NCBI RefSeq assembly: GCF_000720255.1
Contig: NZ_JOJE01000035.1
Span: 1-64,000 of the forward strand
Source: Streptomyces griseus subsp. griseus
GTDB lineage: Bacteria; Actinomycetota; Actinomycetes; Streptomycetales; Streptomycetaceae
Reading direction: 5' to 3'
DNA: 64,000 nucleotides
In this document: positions 1 to 8,381 of the stretch, piece after piece
Numbering within the stretch: the first letter of the stretch is position 1
How the letters are laid out: each line of letters opens with the position of its first letter
Made by a program: the position numbers and the translations under genes
Notes under the pieces: generated by a model
Databases searched by the model: none
What the model saw: the letters and a program-made list of their open reading frames with translations, nothing else
Told to the model about the DNA's origin: nothing

Positions 1-854
1 GTGGCGGTGCCTTCACCCGCCGCTGGACCTTCGACACCAACTCCTCCGCCAACTCCGGCAAGGGCTACGACGGTCAGGGCAACCACAGCCTTTCCGTCGG
101 AGACGTCGACAACGACGGCAAGGACGAGATCGTCTACGGCGCGATGACGGTCGACGACAACGGCAACGGCCTGTGGACGACGAAGACCGGACACGGCGAC
201 GCCCAGCACCTCGGTGACCTCGACCCCGGGCACGCGGGTCTGGAGTACTTCAAGGTCTCCGAGTCGTCCTCGCAGCCGGCGGAGCTGTACATCAACCCCG
301 CGAACGGCACCGTGAACTGGAAGCTGGCCGCCTGCTGCGACAACGGCCGCGGAGTCGCCGGGGACATCTGGGCGGGCAACGACGGCGCGGAGGTGTGGTC
401 CGCCTCCGACAGCTCCGTCCGTGACGAGTCCGGCGCCACCAAGGGCCGCGAGCCGTCCTCCGTCAACTTCCTCTCCTGGTGGGACGCCGACCCCGTCCGC
501 GAACTCCTCGACGGCACCCACATCGACAAGTACGGCACCTCCTCCGACACCCGCCTGCTGACCGGCTCCTCCGTGCACTCCAACAACAGCACCAAGGCCA
601 CCCCGTCCCTCTCCGGCGACATCCTCGGCGACTGGCGCGAGGAGGTCGTCTGGCCCACCTCGGGCAACACGGCCCTGCGCATCTACTCCACACCGATCGA
701 AACCACGACCCGGATCACCACCCTGCTCCACGACACGATGTACCGCACGGGCATCGCCTGGCAGAACACCGCCTACAACCAGCCCCCGCACCCCAGCTTC
801 TTCATCGGCGACAAGATGCCGACGGCCCCGAGGCCGACGGTGTACACGCCGTAG
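1..854 (+). CDS. Rhamnogalacturonan lyase (PL11 type), 3' part
   Basis: The reading frame is open from the window edge, so the start lies outside, and it ends at TAG 852-854. The visible 283 residues match the C-terminal part of family 11 polysaccharide lyases, which cleave the rhamnose-galacturonate backbone of pectin outside the cell. Seen: a calcium-binding-like segment (VGDVDNDGKDEIVYG), the GDILGDWREEV stretch, and the family ending with YRTGIAWQNTAYNQPPHPSFF. No carbohydrate-binding module follows. It opens a cell-wall-degrading island and converges on the GH74 gene. Family assignment is firm; exact specificity is inferred. Confidence 0.85.
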   Translation, partial: GGAFTRRWTFDTNSSANSGKGYDGQGNHSLSVGDVDNDGKDEIVYGAMTVDDNGNGLWTTKTGHGDAQHLGDLDPGHAGLEYFKVSESSSQPAELYINPANGTVNWKLAACCDNGRGVAGDIWAGNDGAEVWSASDSSVRDESGATKGREPSSVNFLSWWDADPVRELLDGTHIDKYGTSSDTRLLTGSSVHSNNSTKATPSLSGDILGDWREEVVWPTSGNTALRIYSTPIETTTRITTLLHDTMYRTGIAWQNTAYNQPPHPSFFIGDKMPTAPRPTVYTP

Positions 855-876
855 CCGGCCGCCCGGAGCAGTGAAA

Positions 877-903
877 GGCGCGTGCCGTCACACGGCACGC
901 GCC
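877..903. terminator. Bidirectional hairpin between convergent lyase and GH74 genes
   Basis: Arms 877-888 and 892-903 are perfect 12-bp inverted repeats (GGCGCGTGCCGT and its complement) around a 3-nt loop. It lies between the two converging stop codons. There is no long T-run, as is usual for Streptomyces terminators. Confidence 0.7.
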
Positions 904-911
904 CCTCTTGG

Positions 912-3581
912 TCAGCTCACCGTGCAGCTCTGGTCGCCCAGCTTGAACGCGGTCGGTTTCGTGTTCGTGCCCGACCAGTTGCCGGTGAAGCCGAAGCTCA
1001 CGGAGGAGCCGGCGGCCACGTTGGCGTTCCAGCCGACGTTCTTGGCGGTGGCCGTCGAGCCGGACTGGGTGGCGTCGGCGTTCCAGGACTGGGCGATGGT
1101 CTGGCCGTTGGGGAAGGCCCAGGTGAGGGACCAGCCGGACCAGGGGGCCGTGCCCGTGTTGGCGAGCTGGACGTCCGCCTGGAAGCCGCCGGACCACTGG
1201 TTGGTGATCTTGTAGGTCACCGCGCAGGCGCCCGTCGGAGTGGGGTCGGGATCGGTGCCGCCGCCCCCGCCTCCGCCGCCCCCGCCGCCGGTGTCCGACG
1301 TGTCGCCGTAGACGACACCGCGGCCGTTGGTCGAGACATAGACACGGCCGTAGACCCGCGGGTCACCCGTGATCGCCCCGCCCGTCCAGCCCCACTGGTG
1401 GGCGTCGTCGTTGATCCGCGTCCAGGTCGCGCCCTTGTCGGTGGACCGGAAGATGCCCCGGACGCCGGCGATCTTCGCGCTGGTGTAGAGGGTCTGGTAG
1501 GAGGCTCCCGCGGCCGCCTTGCCGAAGCCGATCGTGTCCGCCTGCTCGACGCCTGACAGCTTGGTCCAGGACGTACCGCCGTTCGTCGAGTGCCAGAGGC
1601 CGTACGCGCCGTCCGCCGCGCCACCCGCCAGCCACACGTCGCCCTTCGTCCCGGGCAGCGCCTTGAAGCGCACACTGTCACCGCTGGGCAGGCCGGTCGC
1701 GGAGGACGCGGTGAAGGTGGCGCCGCCGTCCGTACTCACGTAGAACTTGCCGGACTTGAAGCCGTAGAAGGTCTTGGCGTCGACCCGGTCGGACTCGACG
1801 ATCGCCCCCGCCGGGATGCCGCTCGACGCCTGCCACGACGTGCCGAAGCCCGTCGTGTACTGCACCCCTGCCCCCGCCGGGCTCCACACGAAGCGGCCGC
1901 CGTCCGACGAGGCCGCGACCGTTCCGCCGCCCGAGACCCCCGAAGGGTCCGTCCCGGCGAACCAGTTGGCGCCGTTGTCGGTCGAGAACGCGATGTGCGG
2001 ACCGGAGTCCAGATCGCCCACGCGCACCACGGTGTTGGGGTTCGTCTCGGCGAAGTCCAGGCTCGTGGTGGTGGTGAAGTTCGGTGAGGTGTACATCAGC
2101 GCCGGGACCTTCGTCAGGTCCGTGTGCCGGAATCCGCCGACGTCACCGAGCGCGCTGAGCAGCGGGGCGCCCGTCGGGGGAGAGGCGAGGTCGTTGACCG
2201 CCGTCTCCTCCAGTCCCTGCACCATCGGCTTGATGGTGAACTGGCTGCCGCTGTCCCAGTTGGTGAGGTTCTCGGTGCCGTAGATCGTCGCGCCCGTCCC
2301 GTACATCATCCGGCCGGAGTTGAACGGGTCGATCTCCAACGCCTCGGTCATCCAGCCCAGTTTGGGCGTCTGCTCGGGCGGCGACGGGTTCGCGCCCCAG
2401 GTCAGCCAGGGCGACGACGAGACGTCCATCGTGAAGCGGTTCGCGCGGTTGGGGTACGACGTGTAGTCCCACGCCTTCGTCCAGGTGCCGCCGCTGTCCT
2501 TCGAGCGGAAGATCTGCGTGTCCGGCCACCAGGAGCTGTACGCCGTCGCCATCACCGTGCCCGGTTTCTGCCGGTCGACGGTCAGTCCGCTGAAGCCGTA
2601 GTACGTGTCGGCCTCGGCGACCGGGCTGATGTTCGTCCAGGTGCCCGTCGCCGTCGCGTACCGCCACAGCTGGCCCTTGCCGCCGTCGTACGGGCCGCCC
2701 TTGTCGCTGTAGGCGAGGTACAGATAGCCGTTGACCGAGTCCAGCACGCCCTTGTGCGCGAGGTAGCCGGTCGGCTGCCCGGCGAGCCGCGTCCAGGTCG
2801 CGCCCGCGTCGGTCGAGCGGTACACCGCGTTGTCCTTGTCGGCCACCCCGACGTAGACCGTCTTCGTGGCGTTGCCCGAGGTGCCCGTGGACTCGTCGAA
2901 GGTGACCCAGACGATGCCCTGGTTGTCGCTGGCGTAGCCGGAGGTGTCGCTCGGATCCTGCACGTAGTTGCCGACGTTGGGGAAGTTCGTCACCTGCGAC
3001 CAGGTGGCTCCCGAGTCGGTCGACCGCCACAGCCCCTTGCCGCTGGGCGCGCCCAGGTACAACACGCTGTTCTTGTTCGGGTCGACCGCCAGGCGCTCGC
3101 CCATGCCCCGTCCCGGCATGTTGCCGCCCAGCTTGAACGGCAGGTTCGCCTTCTGCCAGCTCGCGCCCCGGTCGGACGACCTGAGCACCGCCCCGTTCCC
3201 CGGGTCCCAGCTGTTGGTGTACGTGCCGACCGCCGCGTACACCTTGTTCGGGTCGACGGAGTCGGAGGCGAGGCTCACCACGCCGGTGTGCCCCCAGTTG
3301 TCCCAGCCGACCGAGTCGAGCATCGGCGTCCACGTCCTGCTCGACTCGACCCACCGGTACGCGCCCCCGATGTCGGTGCGGGCGTAGGCGAGGTTCTTCT
3401 CCTTGCGGTTGAAGACGATCCCGGGCACGAAGCCGCCCCCGTCGATGCGGGCGTTCTTCCAGGTGTAGGACTCGGCGGCGATCGTCACCTTCTCGGTGCC
3501 CGAGGCGAGTGCGGGCGGGGTGCCGGCGAGCAGCCCGGCGGCGAGGGCGAGGACGGCCGTGAGGACGCGGGTTCTTCGCAC
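912..3581 (-). CDS. GH74 xyloglucanase with C-terminal CBM2
   Basis: An 889-residue secreted endo-xyloglucanase. It has a Sec signal peptide (MRRTRVLTAVLALAAGLLAG, cleavage near ALA-SG at about 27), then a GH74 twin seven-bladed propeller (about 35-750) with repeated sialidase-like S-T-D-x-G-x-T-W motifs. The two expected catalytic aspartates are visible: Asp70 in ARTDIGGAYR and Asp418 in LEIDPFNSGRMMYGTG. A run of glycines (around 770-785) links to a CBM2 cellulose-binding module (about 792-889, starting CAVTYKITNQW). It lies downstream of GH48 on the same strand, separated by a strong hairpin, and should clear xyloglucan from cellulose for its neighbours. Confidence 0.93.
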   Translation of the reverse strand: MRRTRVLTAVLALAAGLLAGTPPALASGTEKVTIAAESYTWKNARIDGGGFVPGIVFNRKEKNLAYARTDIGGAYRWVESSRTWTPMLDSVGWDNWGHTGVVSLASDSVDPNKVYAAVGTYTNSWDPGNGAVLRSSDRGASWQKANLPFKLGGNMPGRGMGERLAVDPNKNSVLYLGAPSGKGLWRSTDSGATWSQVTNFPNVGNYVQDPSDTSGYASDNQGIVWVTFDESTGTSGNATKTVYVGVADKDNAVYRSTDAGATWTRLAGQPTGYLAHKGVLDSVNGYLYLAYSDKGGPYDGGKGQLWRYATATGTWTNISPVAEADTYYGFSGLTVDRQKPGTVMATAYSSWWPDTQIFRSKDSGGTWTKAWDYTSYPNRANRFTMDVSSSPWLTWGANPSPPEQTPKLGWMTEALEIDPFNSGRMMYGTGATIYGTENLTNWDSGSQFTIKPMVQGLEETAVNDLASPPTGAPLLSALGDVGGFRHTDLTKVPALMYTSPNFTTTTSLDFAETNPNTVVRVGDLDSGPHIAFSTDNGANWFAGTDPSGVSGGGTVAASSDGGRFVWSPAGAGVQYTTGFGTSWQASSGIPAGAIVESDRVDAKTFYGFKSGKFYVSTDGGATFTASSATGLPSGDSVRFKALPGTKGDVWLAGGAADGAYGLWHSTNGGTSWTKLSGVEQADTIGFGKAAAGASYQTLYTSAKIAGVRGIFRSTDKGATWTRINDDAHQWGWTGGAITGDPRVYGRVYVSTNGRGVVYGDTSDTGGGGGGGGGGGTDPDPTPTGACAVTYKITNQWSGGFQADVQLANTGTAPWSGWSLTWAFPNGQTIAQSWNADATQSGSTATAKNVGWNANVAAGSSVSFGFTGNWSGTNTKPTAFKLGDQSCTVS

Positions 3582-3621
3582 GGTGGGGGTCCTTCCTGTG
3601 GGGGAGCGGAACGTGCGACGA

Positions 3622-3656
3622 CCGGGCGGCCCTCTGTGCGGATGAGGGCCGCCCGG
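3622..3656 (-). terminator. Strong hairpin between GH48 and GH74
   Basis: Perfect 13-bp arms (3622-3634 and 3644-3656, CCGGGCGGCCCTC and its complement) enclose a 9-nt loop. It lies 28 nt past the GH48 stop and 41 nt before the GH74 start. It may be a terminator, or a processing or stability element setting the GH48 to GH74 ratio. Confidence 0.65.
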
Positions 3657-3683
3657 CGTGGTACGCGGAGTCTTAGCGGGGAC

Positions 3684-6599
3684 TTATTCGAGGAGCTCCG
3701 CGTACGAGCCCATGGCCAGGGCGATGTCGGCCTGGGCCCAGAACCGGTGGTACGTGAACGAGGGCGCGGCACCGCCCGCGAGATAGCTCTCGATCTTCGA
3801 CCAGGCGGGGTCGTTCTTGTAGAACGACCTGAGCGAGGTGAAGGTCGAGGAGGAGTTGATCGTGTCGCCGTTCGGCATCTTGCCGCTCCAGCCACTCGGG
3901 ACGTACACGCCGTCGTCGAAGCGGCTGTAGTCGGTGCGGGTCTCCGGCACGGCGATCCCGAGCGCGTCCTGGTTGTTCTTCCACATGCCGTCCAGCAGCG
4001 CCTTCGCCGTCGTCTTCGCCTCCGTGTCACCGGACCGGTCGGCGTAGTACGTCAGGGTCTTGGCGTACGAGGCCGCGACACCGACGTCGTCGGTGTAGTC
4101 GGCGACGGTGACGTGAAGTCCGCTGTTGGAGCTGGGACTTGACGCGTTCCAGGTGTCGGGCTGACCCGACCACTGGAGCGTCGAGGGGATCCGGTAGGTG
4201 CCGTCCGGGTTGATCGTGGTCTTGGACAGCGCCCAGTCGACCCACTTGTCGAGGACCGCCTTGGCCTGCGCGTTCCCCGTCTGCTGGTAGTACTCGGCGA
4301 CCCGCTCCATCGACCACGTCTGGAAGCCGAACCACTGGTTGGACGGCGGGTCGTGGTAGACGGGCTGCTGGTCGTAGTACATGCCGTAGAAGGTCGACTT
4401 GCCGGCCGGCGGTGTCGCGTACCGGCCCGCCCAGCTGTTGGTGGCGCCACCCGCGATCGCGCCCTCGTCGGACTGCAGCCAGCGGTAGAACTCCATCTGC
4501 CGCTGGAGGGACTTGGCCCAGTCCGCCTGCCCGGTCGCCGACTTGGGCTTCAGCGGGGCGTAGCTGCTGAGTGCGTAGGCCGCCAGCGGGTTCTGGTAGC
4601 CGCCGTGGGCGTGGCTGGAGCCGATGCGCCAGGCCCAGCCCGCGTTGGTGTCGGTCGCGCCGCCCCAGGCGTAGTACCAGGACAGCAGGTAGAACGAGGC
4701 GTCCTTGCCGGTGCCGGCCGGGCAGGCGGTCGGGCCGACACAGTTACCGATCTTCTTGAAGTACTTGTCGTACATGGCGTAGCGCAGGTAGTCGCCCATC
4801 TTCGCGGCCTTGCCCACGGCCGCGGAGACGTCGGAGCCCTTGCCCTGCTCCTTGGCCCAGACGTCCGCCCAGTACGCGGCCTGCACGGCACGCGCGTCGG
4901 CGTCCGGGGCGTTGGTGAACTTCCACTGCTTGGCGTAGGAGGCGTCACCGGTGAACAGATCCAGGTAACCGTTCTTGCCGCCGTACTTGAAGGCGTCGCA
5001 GGTCGGCTGCGGGATCGTCTCCCAGACGGACTCCTCGGCACCCCGCTGGAAGGTGTTGATGTACGACGGCCCGGTGTCCGACGGACCCGCCTCGCACTTG
5101 CCGGGCGAGTTGCCGTAGCCGTAGACGTTGTCCACGTCCTGCAGCCAGTGCATGCCGTAGATGTCGTCCGTGCCGTAGGCGCTCTTCAGCTCACCGGCGA
5201 TCGGGTCCGAGCCCACCGAGACCCCGGAGTCCAGCTTCGCCGGGTACTCGTTCGGGGTGTCCAGCTCGGGCGCGTAGGTCGCCGGCTTGGAGGCGTTGTA
5301 GAAGGAGTTGGTCGGCTGGTCGGCGTGGGTGGGGATCATGTACTTCTCCATGATGTCCCAGGCACCGTTGAACTTGGTCCAGTCGCCCGTCACCTTGCCG
5401 TACATCGCCTGCAGCCACAGCAGGTAGCTGTAGGCCTCCGACGTGGTCTCGTGGCCGTGGTCGGGAGCCTCGACGATCAGCGTCTCCACCGAGTGGTAGG
5501 GGATTCCCTCGGGTGAGAAGTAGCCGTTCGCCGGGTTGGTGATCTTGCCGTAGAGCTCCAGGAACCGGGCGTCGTACTCCTTGGTCCCGGCGATCTGGGT
5601 GGCCGTCACCGTGGCCTTGGCGTGGCCCGTGGCCGTCGAGTCGAAGGTCGCCGCGCCGGTGCCGGAGGCGCTCGCGGTGAGGGTGACCTTCTGCGCGGTG
5701 CTCCAGTTCTGCGGAGTGAAGACCAGCGAGGCGCCACCCGTCACCGACAGGCCGGTGTTGCCGCCCGTCCGGGCGGTCGTGACGGTCACGTTGGCGGACG
5801 GCTGGGTCGACAGCTTCACGTCGTACGTGGCCGTCTTGCCCTGCTGCACGGGCAGCTGGGTCGGCGAGGCCACCACGGCGGGACCCGAGGCGACGGTGAT
5901 GCCTACGGGCGTGGACTCCGCGGACGCGCCCAGGCTGTCGTAGGCCTTCGCCAGCAGCGAATGATTGCCCACGGTCAAGCCGGTAGCGGAAAGCGTGTAG
6001 GGCGCGCTCGTGTCCGTGCCGAGCAGGGTCGTGTTGTCGTAGAACTCGACCTTGCTGATGGTGGCGTTGTCCGCGGCCGCGGCGGTGGCCGCGAGCGGGA
6101 CGGCGGTGCCCTGCGAGTAGACCGCGCCCGCGCTGGGGCTGGTCAGCACGGTGATCGGCGGCTGGTGCGCGCCGGTGCAGGGCGTGCCGTTGACCGAGAA
6201 GGAGCTGGGCGCGGTGTTCGTGCCGCTGTAGGTGAACTGCCCGCCCGTGCTCACCGCCGCCCCGGCGGCGATGTTCGCGTTGTAGGTCGCGTTCTTCACC
6301 GTGACCGTCTGGCCGGACTGCGACCAGGTGCCGTTCCAGCCGTTGCTCAACTTCTGGTTGCCGGCGTACGTGTACGTCAGCGTCCAGCCGTTGATCGGAT
6401 CCGTGCCCCGGTTGGTGAGGGTGAGGTCCGCGGTGAACCCTGAACCCCAGTCATTGGTCTTGTAGTCGACACTGCACTGAAGTGCCGCTGCCTGAGCGGA
6501 AGTCGATCCCATGCTCAGCATGGTCAACGGGAGGGCCAGGGCCGCCACCACGGCGGTCCACAGCCGCCGCGCCGTGCGGCGTCTGCGTTTGGGATGCAT
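3684..6599 (-). CDS. GH48 reducing-end cellobiohydrolase with N-terminal CBM2
   Basis: A 971-residue secreted processive exocellulase. An Arg-rich N-terminus and signal sequence (about 1-38) are followed by CBM2 (about 39-140, [14 protein letters not shown]), an Ig-like Big_9 module (about 145-235, starting [18 protein letters not shown]), a second beta-sandwich linker (about 236-340) and the GH48 catalytic domain (about 342-971). The GH48 active-site region [13 protein letters not shown] and the late [20 protein letters not shown] are clear. GH48 enzymes release cellobiose from reducing ends and act with GH6 and endoglucanases, both encoded divergently next door. A CebR-like box lies 48 nt upstream. 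Confidence 0.95.
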   Translation of the reverse strand: MHPKRRRRTARRLWTAVVAALALPLTMLSMGSTSAQAAALQCSVDYKTNDWGSGFTADLTLTNRGTDPINGWTLTYTYAGNQKLSNGWNGTWSQSGQTVTVKNATYNANIAAGAAVSTGGQFTYSGTNTAPSSFSVNGTPCTGAHQPPITVLTSPSAGAVYSQGTAVPLAATAAAADNATISKVEFYDNTTLLGTDTSAPYTLSATGLTVGNHSLLAKAYDSLGASAESTPVGITVASGPAVVASPTQLPVQQGKTATYDVKLSTQPSANVTVTTARTGGNTGLSVTGGASLVFTPQNWSTAQKVTLTASASGTGAATFDSTATGHAKATVTATQIAGTKEYDARFLELYGKITNPANGYFSPEGIPYHSVETLIVEAPDHGHETTSEAYSYLLWLQAMYGKVTGDWTKFNGAWDIMEKYMIPTHADQPTNSFYNASKPATYAPELDTPNEYPAKLDSGVSVGSDPIAGELKSAYGTDDIYGMHWLQDVDNVYGYGNSPGKCEAGPSDTGPSYINTFQRGAEESVWETIPQPTCDAFKYGGKNGYLDLFTGDASYAKQWKFTNAPDADARAVQAAYWADVWAKEQGKGSDVSAAVGKAAKMGDYLRYAMYDKYFKKIGNCVGPTACPAGTGKDASFYLLSWYYAWGGATDTNAGWAWRIGSSHAHGGYQNPLAAYALSSYAPLKPKSATGQADWAKSLQRQMEFYRWLQSDEGAIAGGATNSWAGRYATPPAGKSTFYGMYYDQQPVYHDPPSNQWFGFQTWSMERVAEYYQQTGNAQAKAVLDKWVDWALSKTTINPDGTYRIPSTLQWSGQPDTWNASSPSSNSGLHVTVADYTDDVGVAASYAKTLTYYADRSGDTEAKTTAKALLDGMWKNNQDALGIAVPETRTDYSRFDDGVYVPSGWSGKMPNGDTINSSSTFTSLRSFYKNDPAWSKIESYLAGGAAPSFTYHRFWAQADIALAMGSYAELLE

Positions 6600-6646
6600 G
6601 TGCTGGTTCCTCCTTGCGGTGGGGGAGAAGTCAAGGCTTGAACCAG

Positions 6647-6660
6647 TGGGAGCGCTCCCA
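6647..6660. promoter_or_regulatory. CebR box, perfect 14-bp palindrome
   Basis: TGGGAGCGCTCCCA is an exact palindrome and the canonical operator of CebR, the LacI-family cellobiose-sensing repressor of Streptomyces cellulase genes. It lies 48 nt upstream of the GH48 start, in the GH48/GH5 intergenic region. Confidence 0.9.
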
Positions 6661-6701
6661 TAGTGAGGACGAGGGTGCGAGGGGTCAAGATGCTTGAAGA
6701 G

Positions 6702-6715
6702 TCGAAAAGATTCGA
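6702..6715. promoter_or_regulatory. TCGAA-N4-TTCGA inverted repeat
   Basis: TCGAAAAGATTCGA lies between the two CebR boxes. CGAA-N(2-3)-TTCG repeats also occur upstream of the decayed xylanase at 55.6-55.8 kb. Such repeats are known before Streptomyces xylanase genes, so a second input into these cellulase promoters is possible. The role here is inferred. Confidence 0.45.
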
Positions 6716-6789
6716 GCTGTACCAGTTGAGGGAAAGTCAGTGACGCCCCTGTTCTTTACTGACGCTTGGCGCTAGCTTCGAGACACCAG

Positions 6790-6803
6790 TGGGAGCGATT
6801 CCA
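6790..6803. promoter_or_regulatory. CebR-like box, 12 of 14 matches
   Basis: TGGGAGCGATTCCA differs from the canonical CebR palindrome at two positions. It lies 48 nt before the GH5 start, the same spacing as the perfect box before GH48, so both divergent transcription units have their own operator. Confidence 0.8.
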
Positions 6804-6850
6804 TCAGTCGACGCGTTGGGCACAACGCGCTGAGCTGCAAGGAGTCGCTC

Positions 6851-8329
6851 ATGCGACACCCCCCGCGTTCAGTACTTTTAGCCGTCACCGGCGCGGCCGC
6901 CCTCATCGCAGGCGTGACCGTTCCGGTGGTCACCGCCCAGGGCGCCACACCCGCGTGCACGGTGGAGTACGCCGTCACCAGCCAGTGGGACACCGGCTTC
7001 CAGGGCTCCGTGAAGATCACCAACAACGCAGCGCCCCTGAACGGTTGGAGCCTCGGCTTCGACTTCGCCGACGGGCAGAAGGTCACCCAGGGCTGGGGCG
7101 CCAAGTGGTCCCAGTCCGCCGCGACCGTGACCGTGTCCAACGAGAGCTGGAACGGTTCGCTGGGCACCGGCGCGAGCGTCAGCGGCGGGTTCATCGCGTC
7201 CAAGTCCGCCGCCAACGCCGTACCGACGTCGTTCAAGCTCAACGGCACCACCTGCAACGCCGGCACCGAACCCCCGCCCACGACGCCCCCGACCGACCCG
7301 CCGGACCCCGGTGACAAGCCGCCGGCCCTGCACGTCTCGGGCAACAAACTCATGGACGCCGGCGGCAGGACCCGCCGCCTGCTCGGCGTGAACCGCTCCG
7401 GCGGCGAGTTCATGTGCGTGCAGGGGCGCGGCATCTGGGACGGACCGGTCGACGACGCCGCGATCAAGGCGATCGCCGACTGGAAGGCCAACACCGTCCG
7501 CATCCCGCTGAACGAGGAGTGCTGGCTCGGACTGTCCAACATCAAGCCCGAGTACGCCGGGGCGAACTACGTGAACGCCGTCAACGACCTGGTGGCGAAG
7601 GTGAAGGCACACGGGATGACCCCCGTGGTCGAACTGCACTGGACCTACGGCCAGTACACCGGCAACTCGGCGGGCTGCTCCGACGTGCACGCCAGCTGCC
7701 AGAAGCCGATGCCCGACATGCGGTACACGCCGTCGTTCTGGACCTCGGTGGCCAACACCTTCAAGAACGACCCGGCCGTCGTGTTCGACCTGTTCAACGA
7801 GCCCTACCCGGACCGGGCCACCTCCACGACCACCCAGGCGTGGCAGTGCTGGCGCGACGGGGGGACCTGCCCCGGCATCGGCTACGAGGTAGCCGGGATG
7901 CAGGACCTCGTCGACGCCGTACGGGCCACCGGCGCCAAGAACGTGATCCTGGCGGGCGGGATCGCGTACTCCAACGACCTGAGCCAGTGGCTGACGTACA
8001 GGCCCACCGACCCGGCGGGCAATCTCGCCGCCGCCTGGCACGTGTACAACTTCAACACCTGTTCCAACGAGAGCTGCTGGAACTCCACGCTCGCGCCCGT
8101 CGCCGCACAGGTCCCCCTGGTCGCGGGGGAGATCGGCGAGAACACCTGCGCGCACTCCTTCGTCGACCGGGTCATGAAGTGGTTCGACGACCGCGGCCTG
8201 TCCTACCTGGGCTGGACCTGGAACACCTGGGACTGCTCCTCCGGCCCCTCCCTCATCGCCGGCTACGACGGAACCCCCACGTCGTTCGGCGTCGGGCTGC
8301 GTGACCATCTGCGCGCCCTGAACGGATGA
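6851..8329 (+). CDS. GH5 endo-beta-1,4-glucanase with N-terminal CBM2
   Basis: A 492-residue secreted cellulase. A signal peptide (about 1-30) leads to CBM2 (about 35-137, starting CTVEYAVTSQWDTGF), a Pro/Thr linker (about 138-160) and the GH5 domain (about 161-492). The acid/base Glu317 lies in LFNEPYP and the nucleophile Glu427 in VAGEIGE. The start is preceded by AAGGAG. It cuts cellulose internally, making ends for the GH48 and GH6 exoenzymes. It begins a two-gene unit with GH6 and has a CebR-like box 48 nt upstream. Confidence 0.94.
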   Translation: MRHPPRSVLLAVTGAAALIAGVTVPVVTAQGATPACTVEYAVTSQWDTGFQGSVKITNNAAPLNGWSLGFDFADGQKVTQGWGAKWSQSAATVTVSNESWNGSLGTGASVSGGFIASKSAANAVPTSFKLNGTTCNAGTEPPPTTPPTDPPDPGDKPPALHVSGNKLMDAGGRTRRLLGVNRSGGEFMCVQGRGIWDGPVDDAAIKAIADWKANTVRIPLNEECWLGLSNIKPEYAGANYVNAVNDLVAKVKAHGMTPVVELHWTYGQYTGNSAGCSDVHASCQKPMPDMRYTPSFWTSVANTFKNDPAVVFDLFNEPYPDRATSTTTQAWQCWRDGGTCPGIGYEVAGMQDLVDAVRATGAKNVILAGGIAYSNDLSQWLTYRPTDPAGNLAAAWHVYNFNTCSNESCWNSTLAPVAAQVPLVAGEIGENTCAHSFVDRVMKWFDDRGLSYLGWTWNTWDCSSGPSLIAGYDGTPTSFGVGLRDHLRALNG

Positions 8330-8381
8330 ACCCGCACCACCCGCGTCCGAACACCCGCAACCAAGAAGGAAACCCTCACTC

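Noticed and set aside
1255..1295. Glycine-codon run in the GH74 linker as a phase-variable tract
   Set aside because: Imperfect GGN codons in a normal CBM linker; no evidence of frame alteration.
3595..3612. CebR box before GH74
   Set aside because: Only GGGAGCG matches; the second half (GAACG) does not, so it is at best a half site.
2124..4142. 672-codon plus-strand open frame opposite GH74
   Set aside because: Arg/Val/Gly-rich antisense frame caused by high GC at third positions; it mirrors the GH74 and GH48 genes and has no recognisable domain.
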